From assembly GCF_036016755.1 (NCBI RefSeq), contig NZ_JAYXIH010000008.1, positions 1 to 64,000 on the forward strand: a stretch of 64,000 bases of DNA, given 5' to 3'. The notes beneath the pieces were generated by a model, which saw only the letters and a program-made list of their open reading frames with translations, was not told the origin of the DNA and did no database searches. Shown here one piece after another: positions 45,079-53,233 of the stretch. The first letter of the stretch is position 1, and each line of letters opens with the position of its first letter. A program made the position numbers and the translations under genes. The DNA is from Aurantimonas coralicida_A (GTDB taxonomy: Bacteria > Pseudomonadota > Alphaproteobacteria > Rhizobiales > Rhizobiaceae).

Positions 45079-46320
45079 ATGCCGACTATCGCCGATGGAG
45101 AAATCCGCTCCGCAATCAAGCGTGTCGAACAAAGCGCCAAGCAAGAAACACTCGTTGATGGCGACGGACACGGCACCGGCCGTCTTATCATGATCCTAAA
45201 GCCAATGCCGACCCGCGTGACGGCCGACTGGATGGTGCAGCAATGGCGCGACAAAAAGCGGGTCAAAAAGAAGATCGGTGCCTACCCGGCGATGTCTCTC
45301 GCCAACGCGCGCGAGATATTTGAGCGCGATTTCGCAAAGATCATCCAGAAGGGTCGCAGCATCAAGATCGCGGTGGATACTCGACCTGGAACCGTCGCAG
45401 ATCTGTTCGCAGGCTATGTCGCTGCCCTCAAGGCTGCGGGCAAGCCCTCCTGGAAGGAAACAGAAAAGGGTCTCAACAAGATCGCGAACACGCTCGGGCG
45501 CCATCGCCTGGCCCGCGAAATTGAGCCGGAAGAAATCGTCGAGGTTATTCGACCCATCTACGAGCGCGGCGCCCGCGCCATGGCCGATCATGTCCGAAGC
45601 TACGTCCGCGCGGCCTACAGTTGGGGCATGAAATCCGAACATGACTATCGAACCAAATCGCCGCGCCGTTTCCACATTCCGTTCAATCCCGCATCCGCAA
45701 TCCCAACTGAGCCAAAGGTTCGCGGTACACGCTGGTTGGACGAGGACGAGTTCGCACGCCTTTATTGGTGGCTCGACTGCCCCGACGTCCCGGTGCATCC
45801 GTCGTATCCGCGCGCCATCCAGCTCATCATGCTGACCGGCCAGCGTGTTGAGGAAATCGCGCGTCTGCATGTCGATCAATGGGATGCGGCCGAAAAGATA
45901 ATCGACTGGTCGAAGACAAAAAATGATCAGCCGCACGCTGTACCGGTTCCGTCGTTGGCAATCGAACTGATCGAATCCATCACCCCGAACGAATACGGCT
46001 GGTATTTCCCATCGGCGAATGATTCATCAAGGCCGGTCGGCCACGGGTCGCTCTACAGTTTCGTCTGGCGGCAACGGGATCGCGGGGTAATACCCTACGC
46101 GACCAACCGCGACCTGCGCAGAACATTCAAGACCCTCACGGGCAAAGCCGGAATCTCCAAGGAAATGCGCGATCGCCTGCAGAACCATGCCTTACAGGAT
46201 GTCAGTTCGAAGAGTTACGACCGCTGGAACTACATGCCTCAGAAGCGTGCCGCGATGAAGAAGTGGGACGCCTATCTCAGAAAGGTCCTCGCGCGGAAAT
46301 CGTGCAACGAGGCCACCTAA
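45079..46320 (+). CDS. Tyrosine recombinase/integrase
   Basis: Protein of 413 residues of the phage-integrase family. An N-terminal arm-binding region and a SAM-like core-binding domain (TVADLFAGYVAALKAAGK) precede a catalytic domain with the Arg in LTGQRVEEIARL, the second Arg in NRDLRRTF (where the usual His is Arg) and the C-terminal NHALQDVSSKSYDRW with the candidate nucleophile Tyr. The ATG at 45079 is used because GGGGAGAG precedes it. It probably excises and integrates the element next to radC. Confidence 0.9.
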   Translation: MPTIADGEIRSAIKRVEQSAKQETLVDGDGHGTGRLIMILKPMPTRVTADWMVQQWRDKKRVKKKIGAYPAMSLANAREIFERDFAKIIQKGRSIKIAVDTRPGTVADLFAGYVAALKAAGKPSWKETEKGLNKIANTLGRHRLAREIEPEEIVEVIRPIYERGARAMADHVRSYVRAAYSWGMKSEHDYRTKSPRRFHIPFNPASAIPTEPKVRGTRWLDEDEFARLYWWLDCPDVPVHPSYPRAIQLIMLTGQRVEEIARLHVDQWDAAEKIIDWSKTKNDQPHAVPVPSLAIELIESITPNEYGWYFPSANDSSRPVGHGSLYSFVWRQRDRGVIPYATNRDLRRTFKTLTGKAGISKEMRDRLQNHALQDVSSKSYDRWNYMPQKRAAMKKWDAYLRKVLARKSCNEAT

Positions 46321-46358
46321 CCCGCTATGCTCGCGCCGAAAGCGGGTGCGAGGTCACA

Positions 46359-46643
46359 ATGATCAGTGCGTTTTTCCGATGGCTCGAACACCGGCGAGCC
46401 GTCAGGCGACATTGGCAAGCCGATGCGCGCAGGCTGATCGACGACGACGAACCGCGCGCATATTATGCCGCACAACGCCGCGCTGCGCGCAGCCGGACCC
46501 AAGGCGACCGTGCCGCCTTTTGGCATTGGGCCAAGGTCGCTTCGGAGATCGCAAGGCGCTCTCGTGTTACCGAAATGGACCGTGCTGTCCTCCAGAGGAT
46601 CGTCGACGAAGAGTCGACGGCCGGGCGCCATCGCGACGCATAG
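46359..46643 (+). CDS. Small hypothetical protein of the element
   Basis: Protein of 94 residues, highly charged and helical (WLEHRRAVRRHWQADARRL, YYAAQRRAARSRTQGD, FWHWAKVASEIAR). The pattern resembles short proteins found near integrases in Rhizobiales, with no known function. The ATG at 46359 follows GAGG. No transmembrane segment or signal peptide. Confidence 0.55.
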   Translation: MISAFFRWLEHRRAVRRHWQADARRLIDDDEPRAYYAAQRRAARSRTQGDRAAFWHWAKVASEIARRSRVTEMDRAVLQRIVDEESTAGRHRDA

Positions 46644-46741
46644 TTCCCTATTTGGGGTGCCTCCCCGCCTCGAATCTTGCATTATGGACATCCGACCATC
46701 ATCTGATGTATAGATTCACTGTCAAGTGATGGAGAACTCCA

Positions 46742-47170
46742 ATGCTAGTGGCTGACCGCACACTTCCCATCCTATCCGAACGGCAAGACTTTTCTGCCGA
46801 AGCTGATCGCGCCAGGCTGTCGAAGGTGGCGCTCAAGGCCTACAAGCGTCTCGTCGAGCAGTGGGAACTCACGGGCCAGCAGGCCGCAGCGCTGCTCGAC
46901 GTTTCGACAAGCACTTGGGAGCGATTGAAGCAGCAGGAAAAAGACAAGTCCCTGAATCAGGATCAGTTGACGCGCATCTCGGCCTTGGTCGGAATCTACA
47001 AGGGCCTCCACCTGTTGTTCGCCGACGGTATGGCTGATCGCTGGCCCAAGCTGGATAACAAAGGTCCCCTCTTCGCCCGCATGAGCCCCATCGGCTCGAT
47101 GATGAAGGGCGGCATTCCCCAGATGCTTGAGGTTCGCAGATATGTCGATGCAGTCCGTGGAGGACTGTGA
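46742..47170 (+). CDS. Xre/MbcA/ParS-type antitoxin
   Basis: Protein of 142 residues with a helix-turn-helix core (WELTGQQAAALLDVSTSTWERL) and the C-terminal antitoxin-binding region of the MbcA/ParS/Xre family (GLHLLFADGMADRW, PMLEVRRYVDAVRGGL-like end). It is directly followed (no gap) by the RES-domain toxin gene, the standard order of RES-Xre modules, where the antitoxin also represses the operon. Confidence 0.88.
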   Translation: MLVADRTLPILSERQDFSAEADRARLSKVALKAYKRLVEQWELTGQQAAALLDVSTSTWERLKQQEKDKSLNQDQLTRISALVGIYKGLHLLFADGMADRWPKLDNKGPLFARMSPIGSMMKGGIPQMLEVRRYVDAVRGGL

Positions 47171-47863
47171 TTGTCGATCGACGATGTGCCCGTCGTCACC
47201 GAGGCGTTTCCGAAAACTGTCCGATTGGTGACGACCGCGCGCCTTCGCGCGGCCGTGCTTGTACCGTTGGTAGATGACGATGATGAACTCAAACTCCTCG
47301 CCGAGATCGAAGGAGCAACGAGCACCCGGCTTATCGCCCAAGACCGCGGCATTTCGGGTCTTGCCGCCAACGAACTCGTCTTCGATTTGCCCAATGCCCA
47401 CTTCATCAATGCGTCCTTTGCCTACGCCAAGCCGCAGCAACCCAACCGGTTCAACGGCGCCGACCGCGGTGCTTGGTACGCCGCGCTCGACGTTGCGACC
47501 TGCCTGGATGAAGTCGGCTATCATCTCACGAACGCACTAGCCGACGCCGGCGACTTCAACGCCACCGTCGAATATGCGGAAATGTTCTGCAGCCTCGCTG
47601 GCGAGTTCCTCGATCTCCGGCGACTTCCTAGTCACCCTTCGCTCGATCCAGACAAGGCGAAGGCTTACCCCGTGGGCAACGCCCTGGCCGATGGCGCCCG
47701 CGCCGCTGGACTAAACGGCATCATATATCCTTCGGTGAGGCATAAGGGCGGCATCTGCCTGGTTGCGCTGAGGCCAGCTGCCGTCCAATCGGTGCGGCAG
47801 GGTGCCCTCTATCGTATGACGTGGCGCGGTAGTCCCACGCCAGCAATAGAGGGACCGATCTGA
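47171..47863 (+). CDS. RES-domain toxin
   Basis: Protein of 230 residues with RES family features: FNGADRGAWYAALDVATCLDEV and the C-terminal IIYPSVRHKGGICLV containing the conserved Ser. RES toxins (ParT/MbcT/Res) consume NAD+ or ADP-ribosylate targets and are held in check by the adjacent Xre antitoxin. Translation starts at TTG directly after the antitoxin stop codon. Confidence 0.88.
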   Translation: MSIDDVPVVTEAFPKTVRLVTTARLRAAVLVPLVDDDDELKLLAEIEGATSTRLIAQDRGISGLAANELVFDLPNAHFINASFAYAKPQQPNRFNGADRGAWYAALDVATCLDEVGYHLTNALADAGDFNATVEYAEMFCSLAGEFLDLRRLPSHPSLDPDKAKAYPVGNALADGARAAGLNGIIYPSVRHKGGICLVALRPAAVQSVRQGALYRMTWRGSPTPAIEGPI

Positions 47864-48335
47864 CCCCATGATTCAGCTTACCCGATCAAAGATCGGCTGG
47901 GCCGCTGGTGCCGACGACAGAACTCCCGCCCCTGCGTCCTGCACCCAGGCGAACACACTCAGTTCATAGTGCGAGTATTGCGATCAAAGGGAAGTCTCCT
48001 CCCAATATGCTATAAATAAAGGCTCCGGCGAGTCGGACGCGCACCGAGTTCATTTTGCAACGGAATCAGGCCCAACGCCTCTCTCACTCAAGGATAAGAA
48101 GACGACGCTCGACGCGAAGTTCAGGTTTGAGGAAGATTCATTTCCCGGCGGCATGAGTGGATGGGATTCTCGACTTCGATCCGCCACCGGTGGTGTCCCA
48201 ACAGGTGGTGTAGCTCGGCGGTAACGAAGCTGCCCGCGAGCGCGCCGTAGCGAGCGAGCGGCGGCGCGGTGGTCATCGGCGCTTTCCGGTAGGGTCTGGT
48301 TGTTAATGCCAACCCTTTTCGGAAAAGGACCACCG
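47864..48335. other. About 470 bp without a recognisable gene
   Basis: No reading frame with a recognisable product or ribosome binding site was found. The last 60 bases before 48336 contain CCCTTTTCGGAAAAGG and look like the upstream end of the IS256-like remnant that follows. Confidence 0.5.
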
Positions 48336-48386
48336 ATGACCGACGACATGATGAACCTGCGCGCGCTGGTGGAGAAGACCCTCTAA
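48336..48386 (+). pseudogene. 5' remnant of an IS256-family transposase gene
   Basis: A GGAAAAGGA site precedes an ATG encoding MTDDMMNLRALVEKT, resembling the first residues of IS256-family transposases, then a stop codon after 16 residues. The rest of the transposase is gone. The similarity is short, so the call is tentative. Confidence 0.45.
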
Positions 48387-48409
48387 GTCGTCCAGGCGGC
48401 CCGATCCCT

Positions 48410-48642
48410 CTAGGACATGATCAGCCCACCATCGACATTGATCGTCTGCCCCGTGATGTAGGCGGCATCCTTCGATGCCAGGAATGCGACGAGACCGGCA
48501 ACGTCCGCACCCGACCCCGCCCCCCCATCGGAATTCCCTCCACCCATTCGGCCATCAGTTCGCCCGGCTTGTAGTCGCCGAGAAGCTTGCCCCAGACGGT
48601 ATCATTGTAGGCCCACATTTTGGTTTCAATGATGCCAGGGCA
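48410..48642 (-). pseudogene. 3' remnant of an SDR-family dehydrogenase gene
   Basis: On the minus strand the stretch reads CPGIIETKMWAYNDTVWGKL, then AEWVEGIPM, and after a frame change in a G-run DVAGLVAFLASKDAAYI followed by TGQTINVDGGLIMS and a stop. This is the C-terminal third of a short-chain dehydrogenase resembling polyol/sorbitol dehydrogenases. The N-terminal two thirds, with the Gly motif and Tyr-Lys site, are absent, and the frame is broken, so it is a dead fragment. Confidence 0.75.
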
Positions 48643-49095
48643 TGTAGGATTGTCCGTACTCACGGGACATCTCCCCTTTATTGCCATGCAGATGCTAGCG
48701 GTCGGGCTGCTGATCGCATTTCCCGGAATCACTGGACGCTGAGCCGAACATCGGCCTCGGCGCAAGTCCCACGCCTTGATCGATGGGTCCTTGTTTGGTC
48801 CATTTTGTTGCGGTTACCGCCTGCTCGAGGCCTTCCATGGATCTCCGGAAGGCAGGCGCCGGGTAGCACGGAGCTCTGTTCCTCGACGGAAAAATGGTCA
48901 AACCGCAACGGGCTTGTCGACATAGGGCGACCTGTCCCGGGAATGATCTTACCCGGAGCATCAAAATTCAGCGTCTGCTCTTTTTCGAGGCAGCGTCCGG
49001 TCGCAACGTGGGCAGCGGGCCGGTCGATCAAGATAAGCAAACGACCTAAAATGGGGATACCCGACGTGGCACACCTCTTGCTTCGGCTCATTCGT
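48643..49095. other. About 450 bp without a recognisable gene
   Basis: Frames exist on both strands, including one of 120 codons on the minus strand (48729-49091), but none has a product I recognise. The region follows decayed fragments and ends at the guanidine riboswitch. The promoter for the riboswitch transcript must lie here; I could not fix it. Confidence 0.45.
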
Positions 49096-49205
49096 GCGGT
49101 GCGTCTAGGGTTCCGGCATCGAGCGATGCGACTGGTCCGAGAGACGCACTCCCCGTGAGTTGCGGGGAGACACGGCGGGCCAAAATCCCGGGAGAACGCC
49201 GCACA
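49096..49205 (+). ncRNA. Guanidine-I riboswitch (ykkC class)
   Basis: The stretch carries the hallmark ykkC consensus blocks in order: CTAGGGTTCCG, then a GCATC/GATGC stem, CTGGTCCGAGAG, a long CTCCCCG/CGGGGAG stem, and ACACGGCGGG with CAAAATCCCGGGAGA. The P1 stem TGCGTC/GACGCA closes the first half, and CGGCG/CGCCG closes the P3 side. The aptamer binds free guanidinium. The 3' strand CCGGGAGA (49188-49195) can alternatively pair with TCTCCCGG (49226-49233), a possible expression switch about 65 bases before the first gene. No strong U-tract follows, so control may not be by a simple terminator. Confidence 0.93.
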
Positions 49206-49299
49206 GTTCCGCGCGACGCGGGCTGTCTCCCGGTCCTCTTCGCGTCAATTTTCGAACGCGGTCGCATGGCGGTCGCAGCGACGAAGAAGGACGATGCCC

Positions 49300-50367
49300 A
49301 TGAGACGCCTCCTCGCCGGACTGGCCCTTGCCGTCACATTTTCCGCCCCCCCTTTGAGCGGCGTCGCCAACGCCCAGGAGAAGACCGAGTTCTCCGTCTG
49401 CTGGTCGATCTATGCCGGCTGGATGCCCTGGGGCTACATGCAGGATTCCGGCATCCTGAAGAAATGGGCCGACACCTACGGCCTGACGATCGAGGCCGTG
49501 CAGATCAACGACTATGTCGAGTCGATCAACCAATATACCGCCGGCCAGTACGACGGCTGCACCATGACCAACATGGACGCCCTGTCGATCCCGGCCGGTG
49601 GCGGGGTCGACACGACGGCGCTGATCGTCGGCGACTATTCCAACGGCAATGACGGCATCGTCCTCAAGGGCAAGGATCAACTGGCCGCCATCCAGGGGCA
49701 GCAGGTCAATCTCGTCGAACTGTCCGTCTCCCATTACCTGCTCGCCCGCGCGCTGGAGAGCGTCGACCTGTCCGAGCGCGACATCACCGTCGTCAATACC
49801 TCCGACGCCGATCTCGTCGCCGCCTATCAGACGCCGGACGTGACCGCCGTGGTCACCTGGAACCCGCTCCTGTCGGAGGTCGCGGCTGCCCCGGATTCGC
49901 ACCAGGTCTTCGATTCCTCGCAGATTCCCGGCGAGATCATCGATCTGATGGTGGTCAACACCGAGACCCTCAAGGCCAATCCGGACTTCGGCAAGGCGCT
50001 GGTCGGCGCCTGGTACGAGACGATGACGCTGGTGCAGTCGGACACGCCTGAAGGCCAGGCCGCGCTCGAAGCGATGGCCGAGGCGTCGGGCACCGATCTC
50101 GCCGGCTACAAGGCCCAACTCGCCACGACGGCAATGTTTTACGATCCCAAGGACGCCGTCGCCTTCACCGAAGCCGAACAGCTGCCGAAGACGATGACCT
50201 TCGTGTCGAAATTCCTGTTCGACCACGGGATTCTCGGCCAGGGCGCGCCGAGCGCCGATTTCGTCGGAATCGCCTATCCTGGCGACAAGACGACGGGCGA
50301 CGCGGACAATATCAAGCTGCGCTACGACCCGAGCGTGATGAAAATGGCCGCCGACGCGGCGCTGTAA
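49300..50367 (+). CDS. Guanidine (urea-carboxylase-type) ABC transporter substrate-binding protein
   Basis: Periplasmic binding protein of about 355 residues, NMT1/NrtA-like fold, with a signal peptide ending near GVANA and a mature start EKTEFSVCWSIYAGW. It belongs to the group found next to urea-carboxylase and guanidine riboswitch genes, like Synechocystis Sll1080. ATG at 49300 has the better spacing from AAGAAGGA; ATG at 49294 in the same frame is possible. It is the first gene after the riboswitch. Guanidine as ligand is inferred from the riboswitch and the hydrolase downstream. Confidence 0.88.
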   Translation: MRRLLAGLALAVTFSAPPLSGVANAQEKTEFSVCWSIYAGWMPWGYMQDSGILKKWADTYGLTIEAVQINDYVESINQYTAGQYDGCTMTNMDALSIPAGGGVDTTALIVGDYSNGNDGIVLKGKDQLAAIQGQQVNLVELSVSHYLLARALESVDLSERDITVVNTSDADLVAAYQTPDVTAVVTWNPLLSEVAAAPDSHQVFDSSQIPGEIIDLMVVNTETLKANPDFGKALVGAWYETMTLVQSDTPEGQAALEAMAEASGTDLAGYKAQLATTAMFYDPKDAVAFTEAEQLPKTMTFVSKFLFDHGILGQGAPSADFVGIAYPGDKTTGDADNIKLRYDPSVMKMAADAAL

Positions 50368-50392
50368 GAACCGTGGCGAGGCACGAGACGCC

Positions 50393-51214
50393 ATGCGGCT
50401 GATCAATCTCAAGCCAAGCCGTGCGACGGCGATCGCGCTGGGCGCCCTGCCCTTCGCGATCGCGGTCGGCGCCTATGCGACCGGCAGCGCCATTCGCCGG
50501 GCGGACAACCCCGCCGACAAGCTCTTGCCGTCGCTGCAGGCGATCGGCGAGGCGATGTATCGGATGGCCGCGGTCGCCGACAACCGGACCGGCGACTATC
50601 TCTTATGGACGGATACGGCGGCGAGCCTGGAACGGCTCGGGCTCGGCATCGCCATCGCGGCGGCGCTCGCCTTCGTCCTGGCCGCGCTGATCGGCATCCT
50701 CCCGACAGCCCGCGCGCTGTTTTCGCCCTTTGTCTCGGCCTTCTCGCTGATCCCGCCGATCACCATCCTGCCGATCCTGTTCATCGTCCTCGGCCTCGGC
50801 GAAGCGGCCAAGGTCGGGCTCGTCGTGGTCGGGACCGCGCCTTTGATGACGCGGGCGCTGGCGCAGGGCGTGCTCGACATCCCACAGGAGGAGATCGTCA
50901 AGGCGCAGACGCTCGGCGCCAGCACCTGGCAGATCGCGACGCGGATCGTCTTTCCGCGCATGGGACCGCTGCTTCTGGTCGCCATCCGGCTCGGCCTGGT
51001 TCCGGCCTGGATCTTCCTCATCTCGGCCGAGGCGATCGCCGCAACGGACGGCCTCGGCTACCGGATCTTTCTTGTGCGCCGCTATCTCGCGATGGATGTG
51101 ATCCTGCCCTACGTCGTCTGGATCACCGTTCTGGCCTTTGCCATCGACCGGGCGCTGGCGTTTTTATCGCGGCGGATGTTTCCGTGGGCGCATCTGTCGG
51201 GAGACCGCCTGTGA
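50393..51214 (+). CDS. Guanidine ABC transporter permease
   Basis: Inner-membrane permease of 273 residues of the SsuC/NrtB type, with about six hydrophobic segments and the EAA-loop-like QEEIVKAQTLGASTWQI that contacts the ATPase. Synteny matches Synechocystis sll1081. Its stop overlaps the ATPase start (GTGA). Confidence 0.87.
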   Translation: MRLINLKPSRATAIALGALPFAIAVGAYATGSAIRRADNPADKLLPSLQAIGEAMYRMAAVADNRTGDYLLWTDTAASLERLGLGIAIAAALAFVLAALIGILPTARALFSPFVSAFSLIPPITILPILFIVLGLGEAAKVGLVVVGTAPLMTRALAQGVLDIPQEEIVKAQTLGASTWQIATRIVFPRMGPLLLVAIRLGLVPAWIFLISAEAIAATDGLGYRIFLVRRYLAMDVILPYVVWITVLAFAIDRALAFLSRRMFPWAHLSGDRL

Positions 51215-52008
51215 GGTTTCTCGACGCACGGAAGATTTCCGTCACCTACGGCGACGCGCCGATCCTGGAGCGCGTCAATCTCGGTGTGGACGAAGGTTCG
51301 TTCGTGACCATCGTCGGCGCCTCCGGCTGCGGCAAATCCACGTTCCTGCGGCTGTTGCTCGGCCAGGAAACCCCGACGTCAGGCGAGATCAGCATCGACG
51401 GCGCGGTGATCGCGCCCGAGCCCGACCCCGGCCGGGGCGTGGTGTTCCAGAAATACTCGGTGTTCCCGCATCTCACCGTGCACCAGAATCTCATGCTGCC
51501 CTTCGAGTTCGACGGGTCGCGCTTTCTCGCCCGGCTGTTCGGCCGCCGTCGCCGCGAAGCCGCGGACATGGCTGAGCGGATGATGGACAAGATCGGCCTC
51601 GCGCACGCAAGCGAGCGCTATCCGGCCCAGCTCTCCGGCGGAATGCAGCAGCGCCTCGCCATCGGCCAGGCGCTCTTGAAGCGACCGCGCATCCTGCTTC
51701 TCGACGAGCCTTTCGGCGCGCTCGATCCGGGAACGCGCAAGGACATGCAGGCGATGCTCCTCGACCTGTGGACCGAGACCGGCATGACCGTCTTCATGGT
51801 CACCCACGACATCCAGGAAGCGTTCGATCTCGGCACACGGCTGATCGTTTTCGACAAGGTCCGCCACGACCCGCAGTTCCCCGCCGCCTACGGCGCCACC
51901 ATCACCTACGATCTACCCCTGAAGACCCGGGAAGGATGGACGACGGACGAGAACACCGTCGCTGCCATCGCCGCGTTGAATAACAAGGACACGACACATG
52001 ATGCTTGA
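51211..52008 (+). CDS. Guanidine ABC transporter ATP-binding protein
   Basis: ATPase of 265 residues: Walker A GASGCGKST, signature LSGGMQQRL, Walker B ILLLDEPFGAL and the switch His in VTHDIQEA. It belongs to the nitrate/sulfonate/taurine group. It starts with GTG overlapping the permease stop and ends 11 bases inside the hydrolase gene, so transporter and enzyme are translationally coupled. Confidence 0.9.
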   Translation: MRFLDARKISVTYGDAPILERVNLGVDEGSFVTIVGASGCGKSTFLRLLLGQETPTSGEISIDGAVIAPEPDPGRGVVFQKYSVFPHLTVHQNLMLPFEFDGSRFLARLFGRRRREAADMAERMMDKIGLAHASERYPAQLSGGMQQRLAIGQALLKRPRILLLDEPFGALDPGTRKDMQAMLLDLWTETGMTVFMVTHDIQEAFDLGTRLIVFDKVRHDPQFPAAYGATITYDLPLKTREGWTTDENTVAAIAALNNKDTTHDA

Positions 52009-53212
52009 CCGACAGCCGACCCGCCCGACGCGAAGGGCCGGCGCGCGCTCGCCGCAATGGGAACGCGCGCGCGCGCACCACCCGAATTTCGACGCCAAGT
52101 CGACGCGCGGCTGGAAGGCGCTCGAAGCCGAGGACAAGCTTTCCGGCGACGGCTGGAAGCGCGAGGTTCAATGGGCGCTCGATATGGGGCTGCCCGGCGC
52201 CGACTCTATCACCGACAAGTCGATTCCGACCTTTTCGCGCGGGGAACTACCGCATTTCGCCGGGATCAACACCTTCCTCAAGGCGCCCTATGTCGAGAAC
52301 GTCCGCGACGTCGGAAAATATGATGCCGCCGTCCTCGGCATTCCGTTCGATAGCGGCACGACCTACCGGCCCGGCACCCGTTTCGGACCGCAGGGCATCC
52401 GCCGCATCTCCTCACTCTACACCACCTACAATTACGAGCTCGGCGTCGACCTGCGCGAACAGATGACGCTGTGCGACGCCGGCGACGTGTTCACCATCCC
52501 GGGCAATCTCGAAAAGAGCTTCGATCAGATCTCGCGCGGCGTCAGCCACGTGTTTTCGTCGGGCGCGGTGCCGATCATGCTCGGCGGCGACCATTCGATC
52601 GGCTTTCCCTGCGTTCGGGGCATCGCCGAATGCACCTCGAAGCGGATCGGCATCATTCATTTCGACCGCCACATCGACATCCAGGAAAAGGATCTCGACG
52701 AGCGCATGCACACGACGCCCTGGTTCTGGGCCACCAATCTGCCGAACGTGCCGGCGGTCAACCTCGTGCAACTCGGCATCGGCGGCTGGCAGGTGCCACG
52801 TCCGGGCGCCAAGGAGGCGTTTCGCCGTCAGACCAATGTCCTGACCATCGAGGACATCGAAAACTACGGCCTCGAAAAGACCGCCGAAATCGCCCTCGAA
52901 CTCGCCTGGAAGGACGCCGACGCGGTCTATGTCTCCTTCGACGTCGACTCGCTCGATTGCGGCTTCGTGCCCGGCACCGGCTGGCCCGAGCCGGGCGGCT
53001 TCCTGCCGCGCGAGGCGCTGAAAATCCTCGGCCTCGTCTGCGCTCCCGGCATTTGCGGACTGGAGGTCGTCGAGGTCTCGCCGCCCTATGACACGTCCGA
53101 CATCACAGCCCTTATGGGCGTCCGCGTCTGCGTCGAGGCGCTGGGCTCGATGGTTGCCCATGGCAACATGGGCAAGCACAAGGGCATCATCGACAAGCCG
53201 GTCACCTATTGA
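51998..53212 (+). CDS. gdmH: Guanidine hydrolase (guanidinase, ureohydrolase superfamily)
   Basis: Protein of 404 residues with the arginase/agmatinase fold plus a long N-terminal extension of about 100 residues, as in Synechocystis Sll1077 (GdmH), a nickel-dependent enzyme that splits guanidine into urea and ammonia. The binuclear metal ligands are all present: His199 (GGDHS), Asp223, His225 and Asp227 (HFDRHIDI) and Asp315, Asp317 (SFDVDSLD). The Arg in FDRHID replaces the Ala common in agmatinases and arginases. Start ATG 51998 follows AAGGA at nine bases. Riboswitch and transporter context argue strongly against agmatinase. No HypA/HypB-like nickel chaperone gene lies nearby. Confidence 0.9.
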   Translation: MMLDRQPTRPTRRAGARSPQWERARAHHPNFDAKSTRGWKALEAEDKLSGDGWKREVQWALDMGLPGADSITDKSIPTFSRGELPHFAGINTFLKAPYVENVRDVGKYDAAVLGIPFDSGTTYRPGTRFGPQGIRRISSLYTTYNYELGVDLREQMTLCDAGDVFTIPGNLEKSFDQISRGVSHVFSSGAVPIMLGGDHSIGFPCVRGIAECTSKRIGIIHFDRHIDIQEKDLDERMHTTPWFWATNLPNVPAVNLVQLGIGGWQVPRPGAKEAFRRQTNVLTIEDIENYGLEKTAEIALELAWKDADAVYVSFDVDSLDCGFVPGTGWPEPGGFLPREALKILGLVCAPGICGLEVVEVSPPYDTSDITALMGVRVCVEALGSMVAHGNMGKHKGIIDKPVTY

Positions 53213-53233
53213 TCGCGAGAGGGAGCACCGACC

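Larger units (their letters stand above)
44857..47863. mobile_element. Left part of an integrated element (integrase, small protein, Xre/RES pair)
   Basis: The element begins where RadC homology ends, carries a tyrosine integrase reading away from the junction, then short accessory genes, and grades into decayed IS and dehydrogenase remnants. The right boundary is not visible: neither the missing radC 3' end nor a clear direct repeat of the junction was found in the window. The extent given is therefore a minimum. Confidence 0.5.

Noticed and set aside
48799..48915. Inverted GTTGCGGTT/AACCGCAAC pair about 100 bp apart as element ends
   Set aside because: Only nine matching bases, no transposase between them and no target duplication seen.
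48729..49091. 120-codon minus-strand frame before the riboswitch
   Set aside because: No recognisable family, no ribosome site, and it reads against the riboswitch transcript; kept only as unexplained space.
49105..50412. 435-codon minus-strand frame overlapping the riboswitch and binding-protein gene
   Set aside because: It would run through the riboswitch aptamer antisense, has no domain, and the plus-strand binding protein has a signal peptide and family motifs.
51998..53212. Agmatinase/arginase annotation of the ureohydrolase
   Set aside because: The superfamily ligands fit, but the about 100-residue extension, FDRHID variant, guanidine riboswitch and transporter context fit guanidine hydrolase better.
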